This document shows positions 24,591-33,133 of a stretch of 64,000 bases of DNA, one piece after another. The notes beneath the pieces were generated by a model that was not told the origin of the DNA, made no database searches, and saw only the letters and a program-made list of their open reading frames with translations. The stretch covers positions 36,400 through 100,399 of the forward strand of contig QCFH01000003.1 of the NCBI GenBank assembly GCA_003278345.1, given 5' to 3'. The stretch comes from Prochlorococcus sp. AG-363-C02. Lineage in GTDB: Bacteria; Cyanobacteriota; Cyanobacteriia; PCC-6307; Cyanobiaceae. Position 1 is the stretch's first letter, and each line of letters opens with the position of its first letter. The position numbers and the translations under genes were made by a program.

Positions 24591-24807
24591 TGTAAATAAT
24601 TTGACTTTCTATTTAATTATAATACAAGTTCACTATCGTTACATTTAATTGATCGAAATAAATAAAAAATATTTTTAGTATAGTTAACTAATTGATTTTA
24701 TTTAGATTATAAAAAGTTAAATATTAGATTATTAGAAACTTTTATACAATTAATTTAGGTTAAATCTAATGTTTTATAAGCAATAGTATTCTTATCGCAG
24801 CAGCTTC

Positions 24808-24859
24808 TCTAAGAACAAAAAAGAGCCTAGATTATTCTAGGCTCTTTTTTGTTCTTAGA
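24808..24859. terminator. long perfect bidirectional terminator
   Basis: Perfect 23-base arms (24808-24830 and 24837-24859) with a GAGCCTAG/CTAGGCTC core, A and T runs and a 6-base loop. It lies 21 bases beyond the stop of the minus gene ending at 24881. Confidence 0.85.
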
Positions 24860-24880
24860 TATAAATAGCTCTATAAGGTT

Positions 24881-25024
24881 TTAACCATTGTCTTCTACAT
24901 CAAATTTAGAAAGGTTAGGACCTGCAATTGCTCCTACGATTACAAACAGAACTAAGGAGGCAACTCCAGCTGCTGCTGCTGAGGGGTTGAAGCCGCCTAA
25001 AGCGAAAGTAGCCAAGAAATTCAT
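24881..25024 (-). CDS. 47-aa single-helix membrane protein
   Basis: Minus strand, ATG at 25024-25022, TAA at 24883-24881. Starts MNFLATFALGGFNPSAAAAG; one helix (VASLVLFVIVGAIAG) then a polar acidic end (PNLSKFDVEDNG). It is richer in G+C than its neighbours and has a strong terminator, which suggests high expression. Layout resembles the smallest photosystem or cytochrome subunits, but none is recognised. Confidence 0.6.
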   Translation of the reverse strand: MNFLATFALGGFNPSAAAAGVASLVLFVIVGAIAGPNLSKFDVEDNG

Positions 25025-25176
25025 AAAGGAATAGCCAGTTTAAGGCATGTACATTCAGCAGAGCATACAAACTTAAAGTTCAAAGCGTCTGAATTTAGAC
25101 GATATCTTCTTATTTAGTTGGATTATTGAAATTTTTTTAGTCAGAGATTTCAAGCTGCTCATATGCGTTTCTCAAT

Positions 25177-25293
25177 TTATATCAATCCTAATGAGCCTGC
25201 TGCAAAACCTACAGTTACAAAAAAGGCAAACTCTAAAAGTTCTCTACTTCCATAGGGTATTGAATTTAGGGCAACGCTAATTCGTTGAGCCAT
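25177..25293 (-). CDS. 38-aa single-helix membrane protein
   Basis: Minus strand, ATG at 25293-25291, TAA at 25179-25177. Starts MAQRISVALNSIPYGSRELL, one C-terminal helix (FAFFVTVGFAAGSLGLI). It lies about 150 bases upstream of the 47-aa gene on the same strand; shared transcription is possible. Family unknown. Confidence 0.55.
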   Translation of the reverse strand: MAQRISVALNSIPYGSRELLEFAFFVTVGFAAGSLGLI

Positions 25294-25655
25294 TTGAACC
25301 TTGTACTCACAGGAGCGTAGAAGCTAGTAAAAAAAAACGAAATACGTGCGTTTTTCTTGAGAAAGCTAAAAATCATTATCTTTTCTTTGGATTTGATTTT
25401 TTATAGCGCTCTTTTCTTTTTTATAAGCAAATTCCTTTTAACTATCTGATAAAAAATATATTTTTAGTTAGAAGCTTAATAGGGTTTATAATAAGTAACT
25501 AGATAGATAATGATAAAAGCCTTACTATTTTAATTACTTGTCTCAAAACCTTTTCTGTTTTGATAAAACTATTGAATGTATTTACTAGTCATTGATATGT
25601 TCTTCAGGGTAAAATTAAAATTGATAAAATGAGACTACTATTGCAATAACTTTTA

Positions 25656-26039
25656 ATGTCAGAAAAATTAGTTTTTATTTATGATGGAGAATGCCCATTC
25701 TGCAATCACTTTGCAGAATTACTTGAATTGAAAAGTGGCCTAACTAATATTTCCATTTTGAATGGAAGAGAGAATATGACTCTGATGTCCAAGTTGCTAA
25801 AAAAAGGTTTTGATCTCAATGAAGGAGCAATTCTGCTTAATGGAGATGAGGTTTTGCATGGAGCTGCAGGTCTTAATTTTCTATCTTCTCAAATAAATAA
25901 TCCATCTGATGCACTGTTAAAAATATTGATGGCGACCTTTGCATCTAATCAGAGAACTAATATTATTTTCCCTTTATTAGTCATATCAAGAAGAATTGCC
26001 CTTCTCCTTAAGGGAGTCTCTATAAAATTACTTCCTTGA
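25656..26039 (+). CDS. DCC-family thiol-disulfide oxidoreductase (DUF393)
   Basis: 127 residues, usual for the family. The active-site motif DGECPFC lies at residues 10-16 right after the first strand, so Cys13 and Cys16 are the redox pair in a thioredoxin-like fold. The C-terminal half is hydrophobic (NIIFPLLVISRRIALLLKG) as in other DUF393 members. It probably reduces or forms disulfides, partner unknown. Convergent with the minus gene at 26193. Confidence 0.85.
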   Translation: MSEKLVFIYDGECPFCNHFAELLELKSGLTNISILNGRENMTLMSKLLKKGFDLNEGAILLNGDEVLHGAAGLNFLSSQINNPSDALLKILMATFASNQRTNIIFPLLVISRRIALLLKGVSIKLLP

Positions 26040-26122
26040 GTTTTTTATTAATGCGATGAAAAACTAATCAGCCGCAATTAAACCTTGTCTTTTAATAGTT
26101 TAATTAAAATTTCTCAAATAAA

Positions 26123-26156
26123 TTCCAATACACATTTGTATAAACGTGTATTGGAA
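26123..26156. repeat. 11-bp perfect palindrome with 12-base loop
   Basis: TTCCAATACAC (26123-26133) and GTGTATTGGAA (26146-26156) are perfect reverse complements. It sits between convergent genes, so it may be a terminator, but no T-run follows, and a protein-binding site is possible. Confidence 0.45.
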
Positions 26157-26192
26157 AGAAGTATTAGGTCTAACCCTTCTAAGTAGGTTGCC

Positions 26193-26387
26193 TTAATTTT
26201 TTACTACGGCCTTTTGAATGTCCTTGGCATAATAACTTGTATAGCCCTCTCTGGCTCTCCAGCGGAAAAGAACTATGTGGACTGGTATTGCAAAAAGCGC
26301 GTGAAAAAAAGTAAGGAGGTAAAAGTCCCAAGGAATGCCTGCCTGGCCATACATTGCGAAAAGAGGTGATAAATGCATTGATTCCAT
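26193..26387 (-). CDS. 64-aa membrane protein
   Basis: ATG start (MESMHLSPLFAMYGQAGIPW). One clear membrane helix (FYLLTFFHALFAIPVHIVLF), then a basic, Tyr-rich cytoplasmic tail (RWRAREGYTSYYAKDIQKAV). Histidines lie within the helix. Convergent with the DCC oxidoreductase. No family recognised. Confidence 0.6.
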   Translation of the reverse strand: MESMHLSPLFAMYGQAGIPWDFYLLTFFHALFAIPVHIVLFRWRAREGYTSYYAKDIQKAVVKN

Positions 26388-26616
26388 TAATCCGTTATTC
26401 CTTAATGATTTTGCCTCTAAACATACTAAATAGTTGTATCGATGCCTAAAAGTTAATACCTATTGAAAATAAGGAGATCGAAAGAGATGCGCTTCTACTG
26501 GTTTGCCAATCTGAAGCGGAACTATAATTTCAAATTAAATTTCAATGATCAATAATAGTAATGGTTTTTAGCTTTGATTTAGATAACGATTTTCTTTCAA
26601 TCAGGAGATTGCTAAA

Positions 26617-27309
26617 TTGGACAGCAAAAATTTCTCTCATCTTGAAGCAAATCTATTAAGAGCTTCGGCTGAGAAATCAGTCTTTCAAAAGAAAAACTAT
26701 GTGGAGAAGTTTTTGGGGTTCGATCATGGTAATTATAAGTATTGGCTTGAAGAAAGAATTTTACCTAATACTCGTTTGATTATTGAGCCTAAAATTAAAG
26801 GATGCGGAATATCTTTAAAATATGAGAAAGGCTATTTGAAGAATGCAATTACCAAAAATGGGTCTTTTAACAAGATTCTAATGACTCAAGTTCAAAATAT
26901 TCCTAAAAAAATTCCTATTTTAAAAACCCTCATAATAAGAGGCATAATATATAATAATAAAGCTATGCAAATGAATTCAGGGACATTTTATTTAGAAAAT
27001 TTACTAAATAAATCTTCTTTAAAAGCAACATCAATATCTTTTATAAGTTTTCAGATAGTCAACACAGATTTAAATCATTATTCACAACTTAAAGAACTTT
27101 CTAAACTTGGATTTGATATACCACCAAATGAATATACTCGTGTTAGTACAAATGAGGTTGAGGTTTTTATAGCTCTATGGAAAGATAAAAAAATTTTTTA
27201 TGAAGTACCTAATAATGGCATCGTTTTAAAAGTAAATAGTAGAAAATTACAAAAATTACTAGGTGAAAATAATTATTACCCTTATTGGGCTTATGCCGTT
27301 AAAAGATAA
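26617..27309 (+). CDS. degenerate NAD-dependent DNA ligase adenylation-domain protein
   Basis: 230 residues, TTG start. The sequence follows the nucleotidyltransferase domain of LigA: IIEPKIKGCGISLKYEKG stands for EPKxDG with lysine 59 at the nucleophile position; AITKNGSFNKI for TRGDGxxGE; TLIIRGIIYNN for EVRGEV; GIVLKVNSRKLQKLLG for DGVVIKV; and PYWAYAVKR for the WAxAYKF end. Several catalytic residues are changed (Asp to Lys at 61, Glu to Ile in motif III, Asp to Asn in motif IV). The OB, zinc, HhH and BRCT parts are absent. So it probably does not ligate DNA; NAD or DNA-end binding is possible. A nuclease pair lies 550 bases downstream. Confidence 0.7.
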   Translation: MDSKNFSHLEANLLRASAEKSVFQKKNYVEKFLGFDHGNYKYWLEERILPNTRLIIEPKIKGCGISLKYEKGYLKNAITKNGSFNKILMTQVQNIPKKIPILKTLIIRGIIYNNKAMQMNSGTFYLENLLNKSSLKATSISFISFQIVNTDLNHYSQLKELSKLGFDIPPNEYTRVSTNEVEVFIALWKDKKIFYEVPNNGIVLKVNSRKLQKLLGENNYYPYWAYAVKR

Positions 27310-27323
27310 ATAAAATAGTTTGA

Positions 27324-27497
27324 CTAGGCTGGGTTTGCAGCATAGGTGTTTTGAGGTAAAACAGGTGATCCTGTCCCTCTTCCATCTTGATCATCGTCAT
27401 CATCCCCAAAACTTGATATGAGAACCAAGAAACCTCCTAGAGACAGCAATGCTGAGAAAATAATTGCTAGGAAATCCGTTTCCAAAACCAAAATCAA
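27324..27497 (-). CDS. 57-aa single-helix membrane protein with Asp-rich loop
   Basis: Minus strand, TAG at 27326-27324. Three TTG codons (27497, 27491, 27485) are the only starts; the longest form begins MILVLETDFLAIIFSALL. One membrane helix is followed by FGDDDDDQDGRGTGSP and a Pro/Asn-rich end. Five consecutive aspartates could bind cations. The protein reads as genuine, but the non-ATG start is unusual. No family recognised. Confidence 0.5.
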   Translation of the reverse strand: MILVLETDFLAIIFSALLSLGGFLVLISSFGDDDDDQDGRGTGSPVLPQNTYAANPA

Positions 27498-27679
27498 AAA
27501 TTCATTATAGGTGATTATTCCTATTGCCGTGGATTTTTGCTAGGTTTGCAGGGGAAGAATAGTCCTCCTCATAGAAAATCTTTTCAAATAGTTTTGAAGT
27601 AATTCATATTAAGTTCCTTTAAGTAATTCACGTACGCTTTTAGTTAGATTGTTGTGGCGAACGTAATTTTTTACTAATA

Positions 27680-27826
27680 ATGAATCCAGTATTGGCTGTT
27701 TTGGATCCAGCAATTAGAAGCTTTTTATTTGTCGTAACTATTTTAGGACCACTTACTATTTTTGGTCTGATTGTATTGTTAAAGAAAATTGAAAAAAAAG
27801 ATCCTAAACGCATAAGGTGGCGATAA
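27680..27826 (+). CDS. 48-aa single-helix membrane protein
   Basis: ATG at 27680, TAA at 27824-27826. Starts MNPVLAVLDPAIRSFLFVVT, one membrane helix ending LIVLLKK, then a very basic tail (KIEKKDPKRIRWR). Convergent with the SbcC-like gene, whose stop lies 28 bases further on. Family unknown. Confidence 0.55.
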   Translation: MNPVLAVLDPAIRSFLFVVTILGPLTIFGLIVLLKKIEKKDPKRIRWR

Positions 27827-27854
27827 GATTTTTAAATTTATTTGAAGAATATTC

Positions 27855-30560
27855 TTATTTTGTATTTAATAAAATATTTTCATCTGCAAAAGACTCATAA
27901 GTTTTTGGATCACAAGTTAAAAGTATTATTTGTAGACCTTGATCTGCTGCTTTGGTAAGCATTTGTTTTATAAGATCTATCCTTTTTGGATCAGAATTTG
28001 TAAAAGCATCATCAAATACTATAGGTAAGCATCCATCATGTCCTGACTTTAGTACTTCAGCCATAGATAATCTCAATGCTGCAGATAATTGCTCTCTCAT
28101 TCCACCACTTAATTCATTGAACGGATAGAAAACTTTCCCTCGTCGCATCTTAATTTCTGAAAAACCTTTAGTTTGATCAAAATTCAATTGAGCAACACTT
28201 CCTTTCGAAATTAATGGTTTTAGGTAATTACCAATTGAATTAGTTAAAGGCTTGCTGTAATGATTGCTTGATATTTTCTGTGAATTGCTAAAAAGCTCTT
28301 TTAGTAGTTTGTGAGAATTACTTAGTCGCTTAAGTGTTTTATATTCAGATTTAATTTCTTCTAGTTTAAATTTAGTTTTTTCAATGTCTTCATAAGGATC
28401 ATTAGAACTAATATCTTCACAACGTGCTTTACTTGCAGCTTGCTGTGCAATAAGATCTATTTTTCTTAGGTTTAAGTCATTAACTTCAGCTTCTAGATCT
28501 GATATATCTTTTAAAATACAATTAATTTGGAATGTGTTTAATTCCTTTTTGATAGCTTTTATATGATCTTCTAATTCATTTAATTGTCTTTTTATTATTG
28601 CTAACTGATTGTTTATATTTTCAAGATCTCCATATTCTTTTTTAAGCAGCATAAGAGCTTCTCGTGATGATATAATCTCAGTATTAATAACTTTTATATT
28701 GCTTTCGTTTTTAAAAATATCCTTTTTTAGCCTGTCTAAGTTGGATTTAAATCTTTCTTTATCATTTTCAGCTTGTTTCATTAATCTTGAAGTTTGATTA
28801 AAAGTTTCTTTTATAGTATTATTTAAACTTTCAATCTGGCTTTTGTTCTTTGGTATTCCTATTTCAGAAATCAAATCTTCAAAACTTTCATTAAGTGTAA
28901 TTAGTCTTTCTTCTAGCTCAGAATTTTTTATGACGCATTTTTTTAACTCATTATTTTTGGTTTCTATATTATTTTCTTCATGTATATCTAAAGCTAAAAG
29001 TTTTAGTTCTATAGCAGTAAAAGTTTCAAAATCTTTTTCAGCCAACTCAAGAGACTGGAAACCAAATCTCAATAATTGCTTATAATATTGTTTTTCTGAT
29101 TCTTTACCTTTTTTAATATTTCCCTCACCTGGAATTATTCTTATTAAGACATTCTTTCCTGCTTTTAATTCAACAATTTCATTTATTCTTATATTTTCTC
29201 CTTCGTATATTTGGTTTTTATCTAAATATATTGGCTGATCTGTTTTTAATAGTTCAATATTAGTTGCCATTGCTTCTTCACGAGTACGAAAATCTCTTGC
29301 TTGCTGCTCTAATTCTCTTAATTGCATCAACTCTTTTCTACTTATTTTTGTTAGAGATGACATTTCCTTTTCAAGATTTTTCTTCTTTTCCAATACCTCC
29401 TTAATTTTATCAAGATCATTGTTAAGTCTAGTTATTTCCTCTTTATTTATATATTGCTCTAACAAAACAACCAGCAGTTCTCTTCTTCTCTCTTCTTGTT
29501 CAAGTTTTATTTTTAGATTTTCATAAACTTCTTGTGTATTTTTGAACTCACTGTATAGAAACATCTCCTTATTTTTACTATCTTTATATTCTTTCTTTAA
29601 AATATCTTTTTCTTTTTCTTTCTTGTTAATTAGTTCTATTAATTTAGTGTAATGTTGTAGTGAATCTTTCCATGATTTAAATCGCATTTGAATCGGTTCT
29701 ATTTCCTTTAATGCAACATTTAGCTTGACTTCAAGTTTTTTAGCAGATTCAAGTTTCTTCTCAGCAATTTTTCGCTGGCTAATAATTTTTGGAAGTTGAT
29801 TATCCTGTAAATAAAGTAGCTGCTGATTAGTCTTAATAAGGTTGTCGCTTAACTGTTCATATTCTAAAAGCTTTTTTTGTTGAATTTCCAATGCAATCTC
29901 TGCATCATTTACTTCTTTTTGACGTTGCCACAATTCAGAACCTTTTTTAATTCCGCGACTAGTAAAATTTTCATCTATTGCGTCCTCAATTCTTTTAATT
30001 ACACTTTGATCATGAGCTGATTGTTGTATTGATAACTCTCCTGATTTACTCAATTGCGTGACTAGTGACTCAAACTCATAAAAATCTTTATCTTTGCTAA
30101 GAATATCAATGCCTGCATTTCCTTGCTTTACCCATAGATGTGCCCATCGATGTTGCAGTAGTGTCTTTGCCTGACGGCTACCTAAGGACTCTTTGATCTT
30201 AAGTAGACTTGCTAAATATTCTTCAGCGGATGGACCTGAAATCTTTTCACCATCTGTTTCATTATGAAGTGATATTTGTCCTGAGGATCCAGTGAAGCAT
30301 TTTCTCAAGTTGTAAATTTTTCCGTTTGCCTGGAAACTTATTCGAATAGTTGGGTGACCTACATGTAATTTTGATCTTAGCTCTTCTATTGGTGCGCCAG
30401 TTGCTGTCGCTTTTAGAAATAAGGCTTTGTGGAGAGCTTCTATTAATGTGCTTTTTCCTGTTTCATTTAACCCTCCGATCAATGTTATTCGAGGAGAAAA
30501 GCTAATTGATACTTCTGAATGCAGCCTGACGTTTTGAACTTGGCAATCGATGAGGCGCAT
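27855..30560 (-). CDS. SbcC/Rad50-like SMC-type ATPase
   Basis: 901 residues. Walker A (GGLNETGKST) at 29-38, then a long coiled coil with a break, and at the C-terminus the ABC signature NELSGGMREQLSAAL (about 820) and Walker B LPIVFDDAF (about 845). It overlaps none of the SbcD-like gene but starts 2 bases after its stop, so they are made together as a nuclease complex. No CxxC zinc hook is present between the coils, unlike classical SbcC or Rad50. It should process DNA ends with its partner; the exact role is unproven. Confidence 0.85.
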   Translation of the reverse strand: MRLIDCQVQNVRLHSEVSISFSPRITLIGGLNETGKSTLIEALHKALFLKATATGAPIEELRSKLHVGHPTIRISFQANGKIYNLRKCFTGSSGQISLHNETDGEKISGPSAEEYLASLLKIKESLGSRQAKTLLQHRWAHLWVKQGNAGIDILSKDKDFYEFESLVTQLSKSGELSIQQSAHDQSVIKRIEDAIDENFTSRGIKKGSELWQRQKEVNDAEIALEIQQKKLLEYEQLSDNLIKTNQQLLYLQDNQLPKIISQRKIAEKKLESAKKLEVKLNVALKEIEPIQMRFKSWKDSLQHYTKLIELINKKEKEKDILKKEYKDSKNKEMFLYSEFKNTQEVYENLKIKLEQEERRRELLVVLLEQYINKEEITRLNNDLDKIKEVLEKKKNLEKEMSSLTKISRKELMQLRELEQQARDFRTREEAMATNIELLKTDQPIYLDKNQIYEGENIRINEIVELKAGKNVLIRIIPGEGNIKKGKESEKQYYKQLLRFGFQSLELAEKDFETFTAIELKLLALDIHEENNIETKNNELKKCVIKNSELEERLITLNESFEDLISEIGIPKNKSQIESLNNTIKETFNQTSRLMKQAENDKERFKSNLDRLKKDIFKNESNIKVINTEIISSREALMLLKKEYGDLENINNQLAIIKRQLNELEDHIKAIKKELNTFQINCILKDISDLEAEVNDLNLRKIDLIAQQAASKARCEDISSNDPYEDIEKTKFKLEEIKSEYKTLKRLSNSHKLLKELFSNSQKISSNHYSKPLTNSIGNYLKPLISKGSVAQLNFDQTKGFSEIKMRRGKVFYPFNELSGGMREQLSAALRLSMAEVLKSGHDGCLPIVFDDAFTNSDPKRIDLIKQMLTKAADQGLQIILLTCDPKTYESFADENILLNTK

Positions 30561-30562
30561 TA

Positions 30563-31753
30563 TTAGTTTTTTGAAGCAAAATGGTACAACTCACAGAGAG
30601 CAATTCGGCTAATAGACTCCTCTTCACTTTCGCTATTTTGTATTCGTTGTTTTAGCTCACTTGCTACTTGAGCAATCAAAGGATTCTCTACAGACCGAGT
30701 AAGTTCTTCAAGTTCGTCCTCCTTAGGCTCTTGATGGCATTCTCCTTTGATATGAAGTCTTAATAGTTTGTTTTTCATATCTGTTACTAATAACTGATAT
30801 CTTTTGTAGCCATTTAGGCTAAGCACGCCGCTTATCTCGATTCTTAATAGGTCACGTGAAATGCGACCAGCTGTTAAATTATCTATCTTTCTTTTTAATC
30901 TATCTACATCGCTATCTCCATTAAGTTTGAAGCATATATTGTGCCATTGAAATCGTCCAGTAGGAATTACTTGGACTTTGGGTTCCCCACTTCTTTTAAT
31001 TTCTACCTCTAATACTTGCCCGCGTTGATTGTCTTCTCCTTGGTCAAAACGATCGGGTTCTGGTGTTCCTGGGTACCAGGCTTTTACTCCTACCTTTTTT
31101 AGATTATGCCAATCTCCCAATGCAATATAATCAACTTCCTCTTTCGGTAAATTTTCTAGATTAATTATATTAGTAGAGGAAGACTGCGCCTCATCGTCAA
31201 ATAAATAGTCTCGACCACTAAAAGTATGAATTGCTCCATGAGCGAGAATAATTCTGGCTTTAAAATGGTTTAGTGTCTTCCAATTAATACTTTTTACCCA
31301 TTGAGTTGGATCGATATTGTCCTTATTTCGAAGTAATGGGCAAGGAAGAATAACCGCAGTTTCAAGTTCAATAGGTTGATTGTCTAGAGAAATTATTAGG
31401 TTTGAAGCAATTTGATCTTTATAGTTTTTAAATTCAGCGTTGTGCCAAATAGACCCTAAAGCACCATGGTCATGGTTGCCAGGAATAACAATTACAGGGA
31501 TATTCATTGAACCTATTATTTCCAAAATCTCCGTCACGTTAGTTAGTGTCGGAGTAGGAGAATCAAATAAATCGCCTGCTACAAGGACAAACTCTGACGC
31601 ATGAAGTTCTACTGCTGCTTTTATCCGCTCTATTGCATTAAAACGCTCTTGTTTGAGTTTGAAACGCTTCTGCTCGTCTTTGATCTGTAAATATGGCTTT
31701 CCTATTTGCCAATCTGCTGTATGGATAAAACGTGCCAATTTATTAGTTAACAC
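30563..31753 (-). CDS. SbcD/Mre11-like metallophosphoesterase
   Basis: 396 residues. Calcineurin-type phosphoesterase motifs in order: HTADWQIG (11-18), GDLFD (60-64), GNHDHG (92-97), a His-rich stretch (ILAHGAIHTF) and ALGDWHNLK. The first motif is D-W-Q where classical SbcD and Mre11 have D-x-H, so one metal ligand is replaced. The C-terminal half resembles the capping domain. The ATPase subunit follows after 2 bases. It is likely an exo- or endonuclease acting on DNA ends. Confidence 0.85.
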   Translation of the reverse strand: MLTNKLARFIHTADWQIGKPYLQIKDEQKRFKLKQERFNAIERIKAAVELHASEFVLVAGDLFDSPTPTLTNVTEILEIIGSMNIPVIVIPGNHDHGALGSIWHNAEFKNYKDQIASNLIISLDNQPIELETAVILPCPLLRNKDNIDPTQWVKSINWKTLNHFKARIILAHGAIHTFSGRDYLFDDEAQSSSTNIINLENLPKEEVDYIALGDWHNLKKVGVKAWYPGTPEPDRFDQGEDNQRGQVLEVEIKRSGEPKVQVIPTGRFQWHNICFKLNGDSDVDRLKRKIDNLTAGRISRDLLRIEISGVLSLNGYKRYQLLVTDMKNKLLRLHIKGECHQEPKEDELEELTRSVENPLIAQVASELKQRIQNSESEEESISRIALCELYHFASKN

Positions 31754-31838
31754 AGAATGATCAAGACCTTATTATGATTTTTAAGTAAAGTCGATTGAGT
31801 TTTACCGCACCAGCACACTTTTTTTTGATTTCTGATAT

Positions 31839-32171
31839 TTGACTAAGTTCCTGTTAAAAAAAAGAGGGGGTCACCGCAGTACAGTAGTTCGCAAGTACTA
31901 CACTGAGACCGAGGTTCCCTTGCGTGAATTAAGCTCTGGATCTTTTTCGAAAGGGCATGATTTCCTTCGTGTTCACTGCGGTGATCTTGTGGCTGTAGAG
32001 ATTTCTAAAAAAAAGAATACTGATTGGTGGGCCGGTCATGTATTGAGCAGAGTTGGGAGTTCAGTAGATTCTGAAATTAATACTCTTTTTCAGATTGTTG
32101 ACGTCGACACTGGTAAGGTGAAGATTGTTAATGCTGATCTTGTTATAGGTATTATCAAAACTAATTACTAG
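31839..32171 (+). CDS. DUF3104-like protein, 110 aa
   Basis: TTG start, 110 residues. The core (about 40-110) fits DUF3104, a family of picocyanobacteria: FLRVHCGDLVAVEISKKKN, DWWAGHVLSRVGSSVDS, and FQIVDVDTGKVKIVNADLV. An SH3-like beta barrel is plausible. The N-terminus is basic (KKRGGHRSTVVRKYY) and precedes the domain; a later start is possible. Function unknown. Divergent from the nuclease operon, sharing a short intergenic space. Confidence 0.7.
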   Translation: MTKFLLKKRGGHRSTVVRKYYTETEVPLRELSSGSFSKGHDFLRVHCGDLVAVEISKKKNTDWWAGHVLSRVGSSVDSEINTLFQIVDVDTGKVKIVNADLVIGIIKTNY

Positions 32172-32193
32172 ACATGTGAAAATAATTAAAAAT

Positions 32194-32487
32194 TTATAAA
32201 AAATACTTATTATATTCAATTGCCATGGCAATTGAATATCTACTTGTTTCCGGAGTTTTTTTATCTAGATTATTGATAATATAGGCAGTCATTAGCAATA
32301 AAGGGGCTGCAAATATAAATACCGAGATTATAGAAATCACTCTATTTAACTTGAAAAGTTTTTCTCTAATTAAAGGGTCACCACAATTTCCGCATACTAG
32401 GACACCGTCCTTGCCTTGAATATGTACCTGATGTTTTGGAGAGCAGTAAGGACAATGGTAAAGATTCATGTGAGCCTCAGGTTGCAT
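32194..32487 (-). CDS. zinc-ribbon membrane protein, 97 aa
   Basis: The N-terminal part has CPYC and CGNCG pairs (HCPYCSPKHQVHIQGKDGVL, then VCGNCGDPL), a typical zinc ribbon, followed by a hydrophobic helix (about 49-69, ISIISVFIFAAPLLLMTAYI) and a short tail. Start may be Met1 or Met7. Such proteins may bind zinc at the membrane; function unknown. Convergent with the DUF3104 gene. Confidence 0.65.
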   Translation of the reverse strand: MQPEAHMNLYHCPYCSPKHQVHIQGKDGVLVCGNCGDPLIREKLFKLNRVISIISVFIFAAPLLLMTAYIINNLDKKTPETSRYSIAMAIEYNKYFL

Positions 32488-32547
32488 ACTTTTTTCTTTT
32501 TGTGTTTTTGAGAAACAATTTTATTTTATTAGCTAAAGTTTTACTAC

Positions 32548-32619
32548 GCGGGTGTAGTTCAGTGGTAGAACGTCAGCTTCCCAAGCTGAATGTCGCCAGT
32601 TCGAGTCTGGTCATCCGCT
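32548..32619 (+). tRNA. tRNA-Gly(CCC)
   Basis: 72 bases folding as a cloverleaf: acceptor GCGGGTG with CATCCGC, D-arm GTTC/GAAC, anticodon stem TCAGC/GCTGA around TTCCCAA (anticodon CCC, reading GGG), T-arm GCCAG/CTGGT with TTCGAGT. No CCA is encoded. A T-run follows directly. Confidence 0.93.
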
Positions 32620-32687
32620 TTTTTCGAGATCTTCAGAGTTAACATATAATTGAAAAGAATTGTTTGTATTAGTAATCATATATATAG

Positions 32688-32900
32688 CTAATATATGTTT
32701 TGCTTTATTAAATAAAGAGTCTCTAAGTCTTGAATAGAATTTGCTATCTTACGTCTTAAGAAAGTTAGAGAATCTTTTTCCATGTTTGATTCAGTAATAA
32801 TCAATTCTGATTGCTTTATTGCATGTTCTAAGTTCTTGATTTTAAGTTCTAACACTTCAGGATTTTTTTTACATTCCTCAATAGTGAATTTATCAAGCAT
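32688..32900 (-). CDS. small coiled-coil protein, 70 aa
   Basis: ATG start (MLDKFTIEECKKNPEVLELK). Almost entirely helical with heptad-like Leu/Ile spacing and many Lys and Glu residues. It could dimerise. No family recognised. Followed by about 230 bases of AT-rich DNA before the next gene. Confidence 0.6.
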   Translation of the reverse strand: MLDKFTIEECKKNPEVLELKIKNLEHAIKQSELIITESNMEKDSLTFLRRKIANSIQDLETLYLIKQNIY

Positions 32901-33133
32901 CTTGAATTTACTATGAATCTAAAATCTTTACTGTTAAGATTATACTGAATACTTGATTAAATAATATTAAATGATGTTGAGAATTAATTTAAAATGAAAT
33001 ACAAATATTTTAAATATAATTAAGCTAACAAACAGTATTTTTATAAATCAATAAATAAGCTTTAATTTCTAATAATTTTGACTTCAATAAAAATTAAATT
33101 CCAACAATTTATATTATTTAAATAGAAACAAAT

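Noticed and set aside
24881..25293. The two small membrane peptides as Hli or known photosystem subunits
   Set aside because: They lack the AExxNGRxAMxG motif of Hli proteins, and do not match PsbM, PsbX, PsbT, PsaI, PsaM or PetM as I know them.
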